Assembly (NCBI RefSeq): GCF_008386395.1
Contig: NZ_CP043761.1
Span: 372,001-436,000, forward strand
DNA: 64,000 nt
Source: Paenibacillus sp. 37
Lineage (GTDB): Bacteria; Bacillota; Bacilli; Paenibacillales; Paenibacillaceae
Direction: 5' to 3'
Position 1 is the first letter of the stretch. Every line of letters starts with the position of its first letter. Made by a program: the position numbers and the translations under genes. Positions 8,573 through 21,776 of this stretch are shown piece after piece. The notes beneath the pieces were generated by a model. That model saw nothing but the letters and a program-made list of their open reading frames with translations, ran no database searches and was not told the origin of the DNA.

Positions 8573-9307
8573 ATGGATTATCATGACATGCTGGCTCGGT
8601 TAGGGGAGGGGAGTGCCCATCCCGGAGGATTTTTGGCAACGCTGAAGTTGCTGGAGAGTTTATCTCTGCCTGTGGATAGTCATATCCTTGAGATTGGATG
8701 TGGCACTGGGAGGACTGCGTGTTATTTGGCTAAAAGGGGTTATCAAGTAACAGCGATTGAGCTTAATCGTCAGATGCTGGATAAGGCCGTTCGGCGAGCA
8801 AGACGAGAAGGGGTGGATGTTCGTTTTGTTCAGGCTGATGTAGCATCGTTACCTTTCCCGGAAGATCATTTTGATATGGTATTCGTGGAGTCGGTTACGA
8901 TCTTTACCCCATGGCGGAGTGCATTTGCTGAGTATAGAAGAGTGTTGAAGCCCGGTGGACTTTTGGTGGATCGGGAGATGGTTCTATCAGGCCAGAAGAC
9001 CGAATTGATGTGTCGCAGGTTAAAGCAATTTTACGGTATACGAACCCTGGTAACGACCACAGCATGGAGAAAACGCCTCAAACAGTGTGGTTTCACCAAG
9101 GTTGAAGTCAAAGAACATTCGCGATCCATGGGGAAATGGGGCGTTGATCATGATCCGCATCGCGAGATCGATATGAATTGGTTTGAGGATGAACGTATGC
9201 AGCGAATGAGTCAAACCAATGATCGTTTGCTCGCGAAATACGGCAATAAGTTGGGATATGCTGTTTTTGCGGCTAAAGCACCGTTGGAGGTCAAAAACGA
9301 AAAATAG
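8573..9307 (+). CDS. Class I SAM-dependent methyltransferase
   Basis: A 244-residue Rossmann-fold methyltransferase. Motif I is ILEIGCGTGRTACYLA, followed by the acidic VTAIELN strand, DVRFVQADVASLPFPEDHFDMVF and a post-motif RVLKPGGLLVDREM, the layout of the Methyltransf_11 group. The substrate is unknown; this group covers small molecules, quinones and lipids. The start at 8573 has GAGGAGGGG just upstream; a TTG at 8528 is possible but has no site. It is a single gene with a weak hairpin downstream. Confidence 0.85.
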   Translation: MDYHDMLARLGEGSAHPGGFLATLKLLESLSLPVDSHILEIGCGTGRTACYLAKRGYQVTAIELNRQMLDKAVRRARREGVDVRFVQADVASLPFPEDHFDMVFVESVTIFTPWRSAFAEYRRVLKPGGLLVDREMVLSGQKTELMCRRLKQFYGIRTLVTTTAWRKRLKQCGFTKVEVKEHSRSMGKWGVDHDPHREIDMNWFEDERMQRMSQTNDRLLAKYGNKLGYAVFAAKAPLEVKNEK

Positions 9308-9315
9308 GAAAAAGA

Positions 9316-9346
9316 CAACTCACACAATCGTGTGGGTTGCCTTTGG
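9316..9346 (+). terminator. Probable terminator of the methyltransferase gene
   Basis: A 10-bp stem (9316-9325 with 9330-9339, one G-U) is followed by a poor, interrupted T tract, so efficiency is doubtful. Confidence 0.55.
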
Positions 9347-9365
9347 TTTGTTTCGACAGCACGTA

Positions 9366-10010
9366 CTATAGCATATCGTTGTCGATAATCCGCCAGTGGT
9401 GTTTGAGTAGGGCTTCCAGTTGGTTCTTATCTTTGGCTCGAAAAGCACTTAAAATTTGCCGGTGCTCTTCATTAACTTCCAACAGTACCTCAGATAGCTT
9501 TGGTTTATTATCACTAACATACGACTGGCGGATGAAACTGTTTTTCAATGTATTTAACATCTCAATGACTGTAGCGTTACCACATCGCTGAATGTACAGA
9601 TTATGGAACTGATACTGGTTTTTGTTGTAGGCAGCAAGATCAAGCTGGCTGATATCCTCGTCCATTCGAACAACCAGAGTCTCCATCTCCAAAAGTTCAG
9701 ATGGTCTGAGATGGTCTGCTGCAAGTGTGGCAGCAAGTGCCTCCAGCACACCGATTGCTTGGGAAAACTCCAGTTTTTTGCCTGCATCAAAAGGAGTGAC
9801 AATAAATCCCCTGCGTGGGATGTATTGCAGCAGATTGTCTGAAGCCAGCTGGAAAAGCGCCTCCCGAGTAGGTGTGCGACTGATGTCCAGCTTTTTGCAT
9901 ATCTCGGCCTCGTTGATCTTCTGGTTGGGAAGTAGCGTCCCGTCTTGAATCTTCTGGGCAATGTAATCGTATACGTGATCTTTCAAGGACCGGTATTTGG
10001 GTACCTCCAT
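9366..10010 (-). CDS. GntR-family (FCD/FadR-type) transcriptional regulator
   Basis: A 214-residue regulator. The N-terminal winged helix (residues 1-75) has the GntR signature INEAEICKKLDISRTPTREALFQLASDNLLQ and the wing RRGFIVTPF. The C-terminal all-helical FCD domain contains the usual metal/ligand residues (FHNLYIQRCGN, NEEHRQIL, LKHHW). GGAGGATT precedes ATG 10010. It is divergent from an arginine-type uptake and degradation operon, and a palindrome typical of this family occurs twice there, so I infer it controls those genes in response to arginine or a degradation product. Confidence 0.9.
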   Translation of the reverse strand: MEVPKYRSLKDHVYDYIAQKIQDGTLLPNQKINEAEICKKLDISRTPTREALFQLASDNLLQYIPRRGFIVTPFDAGKKLEFSQAIGVLEALAATLAADHLRPSELLEMETLVVRMDEDISQLDLAAYNKNQYQFHNLYIQRCGNATVIEMLNTLKNSFIRQSYVSDNKPKLSEVLLEVNEEHRQILSAFRAKDKNQLEALLKHHWRIIDNDML

Positions 10011-10336
10011 ACCGAATCCTCCTTTCTATGTATAGTGAATAAATAGATGGGTGTGAGGCTGTACTGTACGCGCCGTTCAGGAGTTTCAAGTTTTTATCAT
10101 CTTAACACCGAGGGGGAAGTTGGGCAAGCAAACTTCATGTTTCAGCCGATGTAAATGCCGTGTCATATATAGTACATTTTATGGAATTAAAGCGTATAAA
10201 TGTTTAAATAATGATTGTGATAAACCGATTTATTTGTTAGTATTACTTACATATAAGTCCATATATTGTCTTATGTATATTGTATACAAATTTATCATTA
10301 AGCTACTAAGTCCAAAAAAGAATAGGGGTATGCTGT
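10011..10336. other. Divergent control region, GntR gene / arginine genes
   Basis: 326 bp of AT-rich sequence between the regulator and the binding-protein gene. Its clearest element is the TTGTATACAA palindrome at 10280-10289. I found no well-spaced sigma-A promoter. Confidence 0.5.
10277..10290 (+). promoter_or_regulatory. Candidate GntR operator upstream of the arginine binding-protein gene
   Basis: ATATTGTATACAAA contains the perfect palindrome TTGTATACAA (10280-10289). The same 14-mer, inverted, occurs before rocD. GntR/FCD regulators typically bind short TGTATACA-like dyads, so it is the likely site of the adjacent regulator. Confidence 0.65.
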
Positions 10337-11158
10337 GTGAGAAAAGTATTGTTGCCAATGATTCTGCTGTTAGTGGTTGTATTCATGTCCGCATGTGGGC
10401 AGGAAAAAACGACAGGAACCGGATCAGACGCTACTTCGTCTTCGGGCAGTAGCTCTGCGGAAAAGAAAGTAATTGTACTTGGAACCAGTGCGGACTATGC
10501 ACCCTATGAATTTCATAAGAAAATCGATGGTAAAGATACCATTGTAGGTTTTGACATCGAGATCGCCAAGGCAATTGCGGCTGATCTGGGAGCCGAGCTG
10601 AAGATTGAGGACATGGACTTTGATGGCCTTCTTATGGCTCTCGGTACAGATAAGGTTGATTTTGTAATATCAGGCTTAACCCCTACCGAAGAACGAAAGA
10701 AGAATGTTGATTTTACGGATATCTACTATTATGCAGAGCAGGCTGTACTTGTTAGAGGAGGGGGAGATACCGCAGTAAAGTCCATAGGTGATCTATCAGG
10801 CAAGCAGGTTGGCGTGCAAAAGAGTTCCATTCAGGAAGGGATTGCTCAGGAAATAGAGGGGGCAAAGCTCACTTCTCTGGCCAAAATACCTGAACTGATT
10901 CTGGAGCTGCAGACGGGGCGTGTAGACGCACTCATCCTGGAGAAGCCGGTGGCTGAACAGTATGTGAAAAACCAAGAGGGGCTTGTTGTTGCAGGTGTGA
11001 AGATTGAACAGGCTGAAGACGAGGGTGGTTCAGCCATCGCGGTGAAGAAAGGTAATCAGAAGTTGCTGGATCAGATCAACACTACATTGGAAAAGCTCAA
11101 AACAAACGGAGATATTGAACGGTTTGTCGTTAAAGCGAATGAGATGCTCGGTGAATAA
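10337..11158 (+). CDS. artP: Amino-acid (probably arginine) ABC transporter binding lipoprotein
   Basis: A 273-residue family-3 solute-binding protein. The N-terminus is a lipoprotein signal with the lipobox MSAC, so it is anchored outside the membrane. The body has the amino-acid binding pattern: APYEF, VGFDIEIAKAIA, FDGLLMALGTDKVDFVISGLTPTEERKK, and a C-terminal INTTLEKLKTNGDI. Arginine is inferred from the rocD and rocF neighbours; other basic or polar amino acids are possible. GTG at 10337 follows AGGGG by 8 bases. The permease gene starts 23 bp downstream. Confidence 0.85.
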   Translation: MRKVLLPMILLLVVVFMSACGQEKTTGTGSDATSSSGSSSAEKKVIVLGTSADYAPYEFHKKIDGKDTIVGFDIEIAKAIAADLGAELKIEDMDFDGLLMALGTDKVDFVISGLTPTEERKKNVDFTDIYYYAEQAVLVRGGGDTAVKSIGDLSGKQVGVQKSSIQEGIAQEIEGAKLTSLAKIPELILELQTGRVDALILEKPVAEQYVKNQEGLVVAGVKIEQAEDEGGSAIAVKKGNQKLLDQINTTLEKLKTNGDIERFVVKANEMLGE

Positions 11159-11181
11159 ACCGGACGAGTGAGGGATATGCC

Positions 11182-11838
11182 GTGAATTTAGATTTTTCCT
11201 TTCTATTAGAACATTGGCAGGATTATGCACGAAGTGCGTGGGTCACGCTTGAGCTTTCCTTTTTCGGTGTATTGTTTGGTACGTTGCTGGGTGTAATCAT
11301 GGCGCTAATGCGAATATCCCGAATATGGCCAATTAAATTTGTGGCATCGGCGTATATTGAACTCATTCGAGGAACACCGATGCTCGTACAGATTCTTATT
11401 ATTCATTATGGTCTGACGGTTATAGGTGTGAACTTACCGGCATTTATGTCGGGGGTGGTAGCTCTGACGATGAATAGCTCGGCTTATATGGCGGAGGTGT
11501 TCAGGGCCGGGATTCAAGCGATTGATAAAGGACAGACCGAAGCTTCGCGCTCCCTCGGTATGACAAATGGTATGACACTTCGTTATATTATACTGCCGCA
11601 GGCTTTTCGTAACATGCTTCCAGCCATCGGTAATGAATTCATTATTATCATTAAAGATTCTTCGCTTGTCTCCATGATCGGCATAGCCGAGATTATATAC
11701 ACGGCCAGAACGATTCAGGGTGTTACGTTCCAGCCGCTTGCTCCGCTGCTTGTTGCCGCCGGCCTCTATTTTATAATCACATTTACACTGGCTAATTTAC
11801 TCTCTTGGTTGGAACGTAGACTTTCTGCTTCTCGCTAA
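11182..11838 (+). CDS. artQ: Amino-acid ABC transporter permease (HisM/ArtQ type)
   Basis: A 218-residue permease with about five membrane helices. It has the family box ELIRGTPMLVQI and the EAA loop EASRSLGMTNGMTLRYIILPQAFRNMLP split around the coupling helix, which contacts the ATPase. GTG start after TGAGGG. It pairs with the binding protein just upstream. No ATP-binding subunit gene follows; the next gene is rocD, so the ATPase must be encoded elsewhere or shared. Confidence 0.9.
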   Translation: MNLDFSFLLEHWQDYARSAWVTLELSFFGVLFGTLLGVIMALMRISRIWPIKFVASAYIELIRGTPMLVQILIIHYGLTVIGVNLPAFMSGVVALTMNSSAYMAEVFRAGIQAIDKGQTEASRSLGMTNGMTLRYIILPQAFRNMLPAIGNEFIIIIKDSSLVSMIGIAEIIYTARTIQGVTFQPLAPLLVAAGLYFIITFTLANLLSWLERRLSASR

Positions 11839-11943
11839 CTATTGATATAGGATTTGATTCGAGAAAGGCTTGGATTAGGCTGGAGTGGAAAAAGAGGGAT
11901 GTAGTCGTAAATGGCGATGGCATCGCATACATTGTTATTGTAT

Positions 11944-11957
11944 TTTGTATACAATAT
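11944..11957 (+). promoter_or_regulatory. Candidate GntR operator upstream of rocD
   Basis: TTTGTATACAATAT holds the same TTGTATACAA palindrome (11945-11954) and is the exact reverse complement of the 14-mer at 10277-10290. It lies 23-36 bases before the rocD start, where a repressor would block transcription. The flanking sequence extends the dyad (ATTGTAT and ATACAAT, 11937-11955). Confidence 0.65.
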
Positions 11958-11979
11958 TTCGGAAAGGTGTTGGGTGTGT

Positions 11980-13200
11980 ATGTCAGATTCCAAAATGTTA
12001 ATGGATTGGTCGGAGCGTTATGCTGCACCTAATTATCATCCGCTCCCTATTGTTATTGAGCAGGCGGAAGGGGTATGGGTGGAAGACCCTGAAGGCCGCC
12101 GTTATATGGATATGTTAAGTGCATACTCTGCATTGAATCATGGTCATAGACATCCTGTAATCATACAGGCGCTCAAGGATCAGGCAGATCAGGTTACGCT
12201 GACATCACGGGCATTCCACAGCAGCTCCGCTTCTCTTTTTTATCAGAAACTCTCACAATTCACGGGGAAATCGAAGATTCTCGCCATGAATACAGGAGCG
12301 GAAGCGGTGGAGACTGCGGTGAAGGCGGTACGTAGATGGGCTTATCGTTGCAAAGGTGTACCGGAAAATCAAGCCGAGATTATCGTATGCTCTGGTAACT
12401 TTCATGGAAGAACTCTGACGGTTACGTCCTTTTCTTCTTCAGCGGAGTATAAAAAAGATTTTGGACCGTTCACACCTGGATTCCGGATTATTCCCTATGG
12501 AGATATAGAAGCGCTGAAAAAGGCCATTACGCCAAATACGGCTGGTTTTCTTGTAGAGCCTATTCAGGGCGAAGCTGGAATCGTTATCCCGCCTGATGGA
12601 TATTTGGCTGAAGCTTTTGCTCTGTGTAAGAGCCAGCAGGTGTTGACTGTATTTGATGAGATCCAGACCGGATTTGGAAGAACGGGTCGCCGTTTTGCCT
12701 CCGACTGGGAAGGTGTTGAACCAGACATCTGGATTATGGGCAAAGCGTTGGGGGGAGGAGTCATGCCCATCTCGGCTATCGCTGCTGATGCGGAGATACT
12801 TGATTTGTTTGAGCCGGGGTCTCATGGTTCTACGTTTGGGGGTAACCCACTCGCTTGCGCCGTGGCTATAGCAGCTCTGAAAGTTCTTGAAGATGAGAAG
12901 CTTGCCGAGCGATCGGAGCGTCTGGGGAACTATTTTATGAAAAGACTTCGAGGTATCCACAGTTCAGCCATACGGGATATTCGGGGGAAAGGTTTATTTA
13001 TTGGTGTTGAACTGTATGAATCAGCCCGTCCCTATTGTGAGCGTTTGATGTCTACTGGACTGCTGTGTAAAGAAACCCATGAGACAACCATTCGATTTGC
13101 TCCACCATTGACGATTAAAGAGTCTGAGATTGACTGGGCACTGGAGAGAATTGAGCAGGTACTGATCAACAATGAGGGAGCTGACCTACATGAAAAATGA
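11980..13200 (+). CDS. rocD: Ornithine aminotransferase
   Basis: Transfers the delta-amino group of ornithine to 2-oxoglutarate, giving glutamate semialdehyde and glutamate in arginine breakdown. The 406-residue class III aminotransferase shows [15 protein letters not shown] at the N-terminus, [19 protein letters not shown], the PLP aspartate region [13 protein letters not shown] and the lysine loop [13 protein letters not shown], followed by [17 protein letters not shown]. All are typical of RocD. I chose ATG 11980; an in-frame GTG at 11974 is also possible given AAAGGTG at 11963-11969. Its end overlaps rocF by 11 bases. Confidence 0.93.
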   Translation: MSDSKMLMDWSERYAAPNYHPLPIVIEQAEGVWVEDPEGRRYMDMLSAYSALNHGHRHPVIIQALKDQADQVTLTSRAFHSSSASLFYQKLSQFTGKSKILAMNTGAEAVETAVKAVRRWAYRCKGVPENQAEIIVCSGNFHGRTLTVTSFSSSAEYKKDFGPFTPGFRIIPYGDIEALKKAITPNTAGFLVEPIQGEAGIVIPPDGYLAEAFALCKSQQVLTVFDEIQTGFGRTGRRFASDWEGVEPDIWIMGKALGGGVMPISAIAADAEILDLFEPGSHGSTFGGNPLACAVAIAALKVLEDEKLAERSERLGNYFMKRLRGIHSSAIRDIRGKGLFIGVELYESARPYCERLMSTGLLCKETHETTIRFAPPLTIKESEIDWALERIEQVLINNEGADLHEK

Positions 13201-14155
13201 TGATGATGTACATGGTGAAATAAAAGATACTTCTATTGATACAAGTCAAACATCTATGCGACGTGATATTGCTATCATTAAAGTTCCTTTTGGACTCGGT
13301 GGAGCAAGAGGTGGAGCAGAGTTGGGGCCTGATGAATTGATTACAGCTGGGCTTAAGCGGGAGATTGCGAGTCTTGGGCTAGTGCTTTCCAAAGAAGTGC
13401 GGGTAGATTGTCCTTCTGAACCTGTTGCCCCTATTGAGCGAAATCGTGTAAAACACTTAAATGAGGTACGTCAGGTCAGTGAGAAGGTGTGTAGTGAAGT
13501 ATCAGGTGCAGTAGAGGAGGGGGCTTTCCCACTTGTGCTTGGGGGAGATCATAGTGTAGCGATTGGTACTATTGCCGGGCTAACAGCGCACTATTCGAAT
13601 TTGGGTGTGATCTGGTTTGATGCGCATGCAGACTTGAATACGGAAGAGCGCAGTTTGTCCGGTAATATGCATGGCATGAGTGTGGCTGCATCCTTGGGGC
13701 ATACTGCATTCAATCTGTCGCACATTGCTGGAGCAGGCGCGTTTATTGATCCGTCTAACTTGGTCTATATTGGTCTGCGTGATCTGGATGAGTATGAGAA
13801 AGAGCAGATTAAGGGACTGGGAATCCGAGCATTTACGATGCATGATATTGATCGTTTGGGTATACAACAAGTTATTGAGCGAGCAATAGCTACAGCGGGA
13901 AAAGGGACAGATGGCATTCATGTCAGCTTCGACATGGATTGTCTGGATCCGCGGGAGGCTCCGGGTGTGGGCACCCCGGTACCTGGTGGTCTGAATTACC
14001 GAGAGGCACATTATGCATTGGAGATACTTGCTTCCACAAATCAAGTTACGTCCATGGAATTGGTGGAAGTGAATCCGTTATTTGATCATAATAGGCATAC
14101 GGCAAGGCTTGGTGTCGAACTGATCGCTTCTTTGCTCGGTAAGCGTATATTGTAA
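13190..14155 (+). CDS. rocF: Arginase
   Basis: Hydrolyses arginine to ornithine and urea, feeding RocD. The binuclear manganese site is intact: [10 protein letters not shown], the DAHADLNT loop, and [22 protein letters not shown]. The protein is 321 residues with this start (13190, GAGGGAG upstream). That is about 20 longer than usual because of an Asp/Ser/Thr-rich N-terminal extension; ATG 13256 would give the standard length but has no ribosome site. It overlaps rocD and is translationally coupled to it. No convincing terminator follows. Confidence 0.95.
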   Translation: MKNDDDVHGEIKDTSIDTSQTSMRRDIAIIKVPFGLGGARGGAELGPDELITAGLKREIASLGLVLSKEVRVDCPSEPVAPIERNRVKHLNEVRQVSEKVCSEVSGAVEEGAFPLVLGGDHSVAIGTIAGLTAHYSNLGVIWFDAHADLNTEERSLSGNMHGMSVAASLGHTAFNLSHIAGAGAFIDPSNLVYIGLRDLDEYEKEQIKGLGIRAFTMHDIDRLGIQQVIERAIATAGKGTDGIHVSFDMDCLDPREAPGVGTPVPGGLNYREAHYALEILASTNQVTSMELVEVNPLFDHNRHTARLGVELIASLLGKRIL

Positions 14156-14767
14156 GCACTGAGAAGTGAATCGGAATGTGTAAGCTGTGCTCAAGGAATG
14201 ACTGTCTTATTTATATAGAAGGAAAGAAAACTGAGATCTCCGAAAACTAGGGCTAGTCACAATCAATTGTTCACTGTTATCACAGTGAAAGTGGCTTCCC
14301 TGGTTAAGTTTAATGGATATGTATATTAGAAGCGCCGTAATAAGGATGCTGAGAGTGATTTGTATGTACAGGAGCGTCAGATTACATATTGTGCCGATGA
14401 TGTGAGTTGATTATCATTTTTGAAAAAAGACTTGCAATTGAAATCTGTACATGATATATTCTAATTCCGGCCAAGAAAACACGGTTTACACGGTGCGGCA
14501 AGCGATTGAAATAAGCTTCGAAAGAAACTTAAAAAAAGAACTTGCAAAGTTGGTTCGGACATGATATTATATAAGAGTTGCTGGAGAGAACGACATTCGG
14601 TAACGAAATAAGTTTGATCTTTGAAAACTGAACAACGAGTGAGTGAACATTCTGCTTGCAGAATGAACGCGAAAGTTTGAGACAAGCCTTGGCTTGAATC
14701 GACTGGAGCATAAATGAGATTTTTAATCTCGTCAGATTCAAAATGAGCTTATCGCTCTTTTCAATAA
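14156..14767 (+). promoter_or_regulatory. rrn leader region with tandem promoters P1 and P2
   Basis: Two near-identical sigma-A promoters face the 16S gene. P1 is TTGCAA 14432-14437 with TATATT 14455-14460; P2 is TTGCAA 14542-14547 with TATTAT 14565-14570. Both have 17-bp spacers and the -10 follows ACATGA in each. The leader carries a boxA-like antitermination sequence (GATCTTTGAAAACTG, 14616-14630). The first 250 bp (after rocF) hold only a small hairpin (14270-14289). Confidence 0.85.
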
Positions 14768-19589
<4,822 letters not shown>

Positions 19590-19735
19590 AATAGCAAGTT
19601 GTAATTCGCATGTTTCGTTTCGAATCTAGTTTTCAGAGAACGATCTCTGAAATGAAAATTGGTACATCACAGAACGTGTGTATGAATTTCAGTTCCATAT
19701 CTGATTTCAAGAAGCTATGCTTCGACAAATCGCGT

Positions 19736-19851
19736 TTGGTGGCGATGGCGGAGGGGTTCCACACGTACCCATCCCGAACACGACCGTTAAGCCCTCTAGC
19801 GCCGATGGTACTTGGACCGCAGGGTCCTGGGAGAGTAGGACGCCGCCAAGC
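19736..19851 (+). rRNA. 5S ribosomal RNA
   Basis: About 116 nt with the terminal stem TTGGTGGCG/CGCCGCCAAG, the CCCATCCCGAACACG loop and GGGAGAGTAGGACG near the 3' end. Confidence 0.95.
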
Positions 19852-19909
19852 GATTTCCCTTTGGGGTATTTTTTTTGCCCCCTTGCAAAGGAATAAGGGA
19901 TATATATTA

Positions 19910-19983
19910 GGGCCCTTAGCTCAGTTGGTTAGAGCGCACCTCTGATAAGGGTGAGGCCGGTGGTTCGAGTCCACCAGGGCCCA
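19910..19983 (+). tRNA. tRNA-Ile (GAT)
   Basis: Cloverleaf with 7-bp acceptor stem GGGCCCT/AGGGCCC; anticodon GAT in loop CTGATAA. CCA is not encoded. Confidence 0.95.
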
Positions 19984-20016
19984 TAGCAAGACCACAACAA
20001 GAAATACACAGTGTAT

Positions 20017-20092
20017 GGGGCCATAGCTCAGCTGGGAGAGCGCCTGCCTTGCAAGCAGGAGGTCAGCGGTTCGATCCCGCTTGGCTCCACCA
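20017..20092 (+). tRNA. tRNA-Ala (TGC)
   Basis: Cloverleaf with acceptor GGGGCCA/TGGCTCC; anticodon TGC in loop CTTGCAA; CCA encoded. Confidence 0.95.
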
Positions 20093-20093
20093 T

Positions 20094-20169
20094 TCCCTGA
20101 TAGCTCAGTTGGTAGAGCACTCGACTGTTAATCGAGTTGTCACAGGTTCGAGCCCTGTTCGGGGAGCCA
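20094..20169 (+). tRNA. tRNA-Asn (GTT)
   Basis: Acceptor TCCCTGA/TCGGGGA; anticodon GTT in loop CTGTTAA; CCA encoded. Only one base separates it from tRNA-Ala. Confidence 0.95.
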
Positions 20170-20172
20170 TAT

Positions 20173-20264
20173 GGAGAGGTGTCCGAGCTGGCCGAAGGAG
20201 CACGATTGGAAATCGTGTAGGCGTCACAAGCGTCTCGAGGGTTCGAATCCCTCTCTCTCCGCCA
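20173..20264 (+). tRNA. tRNA-Ser (GGA)
   Basis: Class II tRNA with a long variable arm (92 nt); anticodon GGA in loop TTGGAAA; CCA encoded. Confidence 0.95.
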
Positions 20265-20280
20265 GATAATTTTTTAGCAA

Positions 20281-20352
20281 GGCCCGTTGGTCAAGGGGTT
20301 AAGACACCTCCCTTTCACGGAGGTAACAGGGGTTCGAATCCCCTACGGGTCA
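20281..20352 (+). tRNA. tRNA-Glu (TTC)
   Basis: Acceptor GGCCCGT/ACGGGTC; anticodon TTC in loop CTTTCAC. CCA not encoded. Confidence 0.94.
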
Positions 20353-20358
20353 TATTAT

Positions 20359-20434
20359 GGAGGCTTAGCTCAGCTGGGAGAGCATCTGCCTTACAAGCAG
20401 AGGGTCGGGGGTTCGATCCCCTCAGCCTCCACCA
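20359..20434 (+). tRNA. tRNA-Val (TAC)
   Basis: Acceptor GGAGGCT/AGCCTCC; anticodon TAC in loop CTTACAA; CCA encoded. Confidence 0.95.
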
Positions 20435-20450
20435 TATAACTTTATAACGA

Positions 20451-20524
<74 letters not shown>

Positions 20525-20550
20525 TTATACTTTCCTTGAGAAAGTACTAT

Positions 20551-20628
20551 GGAACCGTGGTGTAGTTGGCCTAACATGCCTGCCTGTCACGCAGGAGATC
20601 GCGGGTTCGAATCCCGTCGGTTCCGCCA
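20551..20628 (+). tRNA. tRNA-Asp (GTC)
   Basis: Acceptor GGAACCG/CGGTTCC; anticodon GTC in loop CTGTCAC; CCA encoded. Confidence 0.95.
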
Positions 20629-20649
20629 TTTTAATAAAATATACACCGT

Positions 20650-20725
<76 letters not shown>

Positions 20726-20821
20726 TTTTTAGTATTTACATATGAATTTGTGATAGAATGTATATTACAAGTTAAATTGGTAATACTAAGATTCTCTTAG
20801 TGGATGAATGGCTTACTCTAT

Positions 20822-20898
20822 GGCGGTCGTGGCGAAGTGGTTAACGCACCGGTTTGTGGATCCGGCATTCGGGGGTTCAATTCCCCTCGATCGCCCCA
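20822..20898 (+). tRNA. tRNA-His (GTG)
   Basis: Acceptor GCGGTCG/CGATCGC plus the extra G-1 (20822) opposite C73, the histidine identity element; anticodon GTG in loop TTGTGGA; CCA encoded. Confidence 0.95.
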
Positions 20899-20909
20899 TG
20901 ATTTTTTAA

Positions 20910-20984
20910 TGGGGATTAGCCAAGCGGTAAGGCAACGGACTTTGACTCCGTCATGCATAGGTTCAAATCCTATATCCCCAGCCA
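20910..20984 (+). tRNA. tRNA-Gln (TTG)
   Basis: Acceptor TGGGGAT/ATCCCCA; anticodon TTG in loop CTTTGAC; CCA encoded. Confidence 0.94.
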
Positions 20985-20993
20985 TTTCATTAC

Positions 20994-21069
20994 GAGTCAT
21001 TAGCTCAGTTGGTAGAGCACCTGACTTTTAATCAGGGTGTCGAAGGTTCGAGCCCTTCATGACTCACCA
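20994..21069 (+). tRNA. tRNA-Lys (TTT)
   Basis: Acceptor GAGTCAT/ATGACTC; anticodon TTT in loop CTTTTAA; CCA encoded. Confidence 0.95.
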
Positions 21070-21078
21070 TTATATTTT

Positions 21079-21166
<88 letters not shown>

Positions 21167-21174
21167 TATGTTTT

Positions 21175-21249
21175 GCGGAAGTGGCTCAGCGGTAGAGCAT
21201 CGCCTTGCCAAGGCGAGGGTCGCGGGTTCGATTCCCGTCTTCCGCTCCA
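21175..21249 (+). tRNA. tRNA-Gly (GCC)
   Basis: Acceptor GCGGAAG/CTTCCGC; anticodon GCC in loop TTGCCAA; CCA encoded. Confidence 0.95.
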
Positions 21250-21255
21250 ATATTT

Positions 21256-21332
21256 GCGCCCTTAGCTCAGCTGGATAGAGCGTTTGACTACGAATCAAAA
21301 GGCCGGGAGTTCGAATCTCTCAGGGCGCGCCA
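21256..21332 (+). tRNA. tRNA-Arg (ACG)
   Basis: Acceptor GCGCCCT/AGGGCGC; anticodon ACG in loop CTACGAA, to be edited to ICG by TadA; CCA encoded. Confidence 0.95.
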
Positions 21333-21348
21333 TTATTCTCATAAGTAT

Positions 21349-21422
21349 CGGGATGTAGCTCAGCTTGGTAGAGCACCTGGTTTGGGACCAGGGGGTCGCA
21401 TGTTCAAATCGTGTCATCCCGA
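21349..21422 (+). tRNA. tRNA-Pro (TGG)
   Basis: Acceptor CGGGATG/CATCCCG; anticodon TGG in loop TTTGGGA. CCA not encoded. Confidence 0.94.
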
Positions 21423-21434
21423 TTTTTTTTATTT

Positions 21435-21505
21435 GCGGGTGTAGTTCAATGGTAGAACTTTAGCCTTCCAAGCTAATAGCGTGGGTTCGATTCCCATCAC
21501 CCGCT
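21435..21505 (+). tRNA. tRNA-Gly (TCC)
   Basis: Acceptor GCGGGTG/CACCCGC; anticodon TCC in loop CTTCCAA. CCA not encoded. Last of the 17 tRNAs; a terminator follows. Confidence 0.95.
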
Positions 21506-21524
21506 TCCTAGTAATATATAGAAG

Positions 21525-21555
21525 AGCCTTTGCTTATAGCAAGGGCTTTTTTGTT
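21525..21555 (+). terminator. Terminator of the rrn-tRNA transcription unit
   Basis: A 9-bp stem (21525-21533 with 21539-21547, one G-U) is followed by TTTTTTG. Confidence 0.85.
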
Positions 21556-21708
21556 TTCACCTATAAGAAGAGGTGATTTTCAGAAAACCAGAGTTTAATG
21601 TGAGTAGTCAACTCGAGTTGAACAGATGAAATAGATAAGCAAAAATCTTAACTGTTGATAAACGTAGAATTACTTAATTAACTGATTTTAATTCGTTCTC
21701 TACACAAA

Positions 21709-21762
21709 AAAAGACAAGTCCCTCTCCTACGATATCCGCAGGAAGAGGAACTTGTCTTTTTA
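21709..21762 (-). terminator. Terminator of the secreted CYTH-like gene
   Basis: AAAAGACAAGT (21709-21719) pairs with ACTTGTCTTTT (21750-21760), with further pairing inside (CCTCT with AGAGG). Its position just past the minus-strand stop, with T-rich exit, fits. Confidence 0.75.
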
Positions 21763-21776
21763 ATTAGAGCCAGCGA

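Noticed and set aside
10120..10452. Open frame overlapping the start of the arginine binding-protein gene
   Set aside because: It lies in another frame, has no ribosome site and spans the operator region.
13256..14155. Shorter rocF starting at ATG 13256
   Set aside because: It would give the standard arginase length, but no ribosome site precedes it, whereas 13190 has GAGGAG-like sequence; left as a caveat.
19852..19905. Possible terminator directly after 5S rRNA
   Set aside because: GGGG and CCCC flank a T run here, but the T run is in the loop rather than after the stem, so read-through into the tRNA genes is more plausible.
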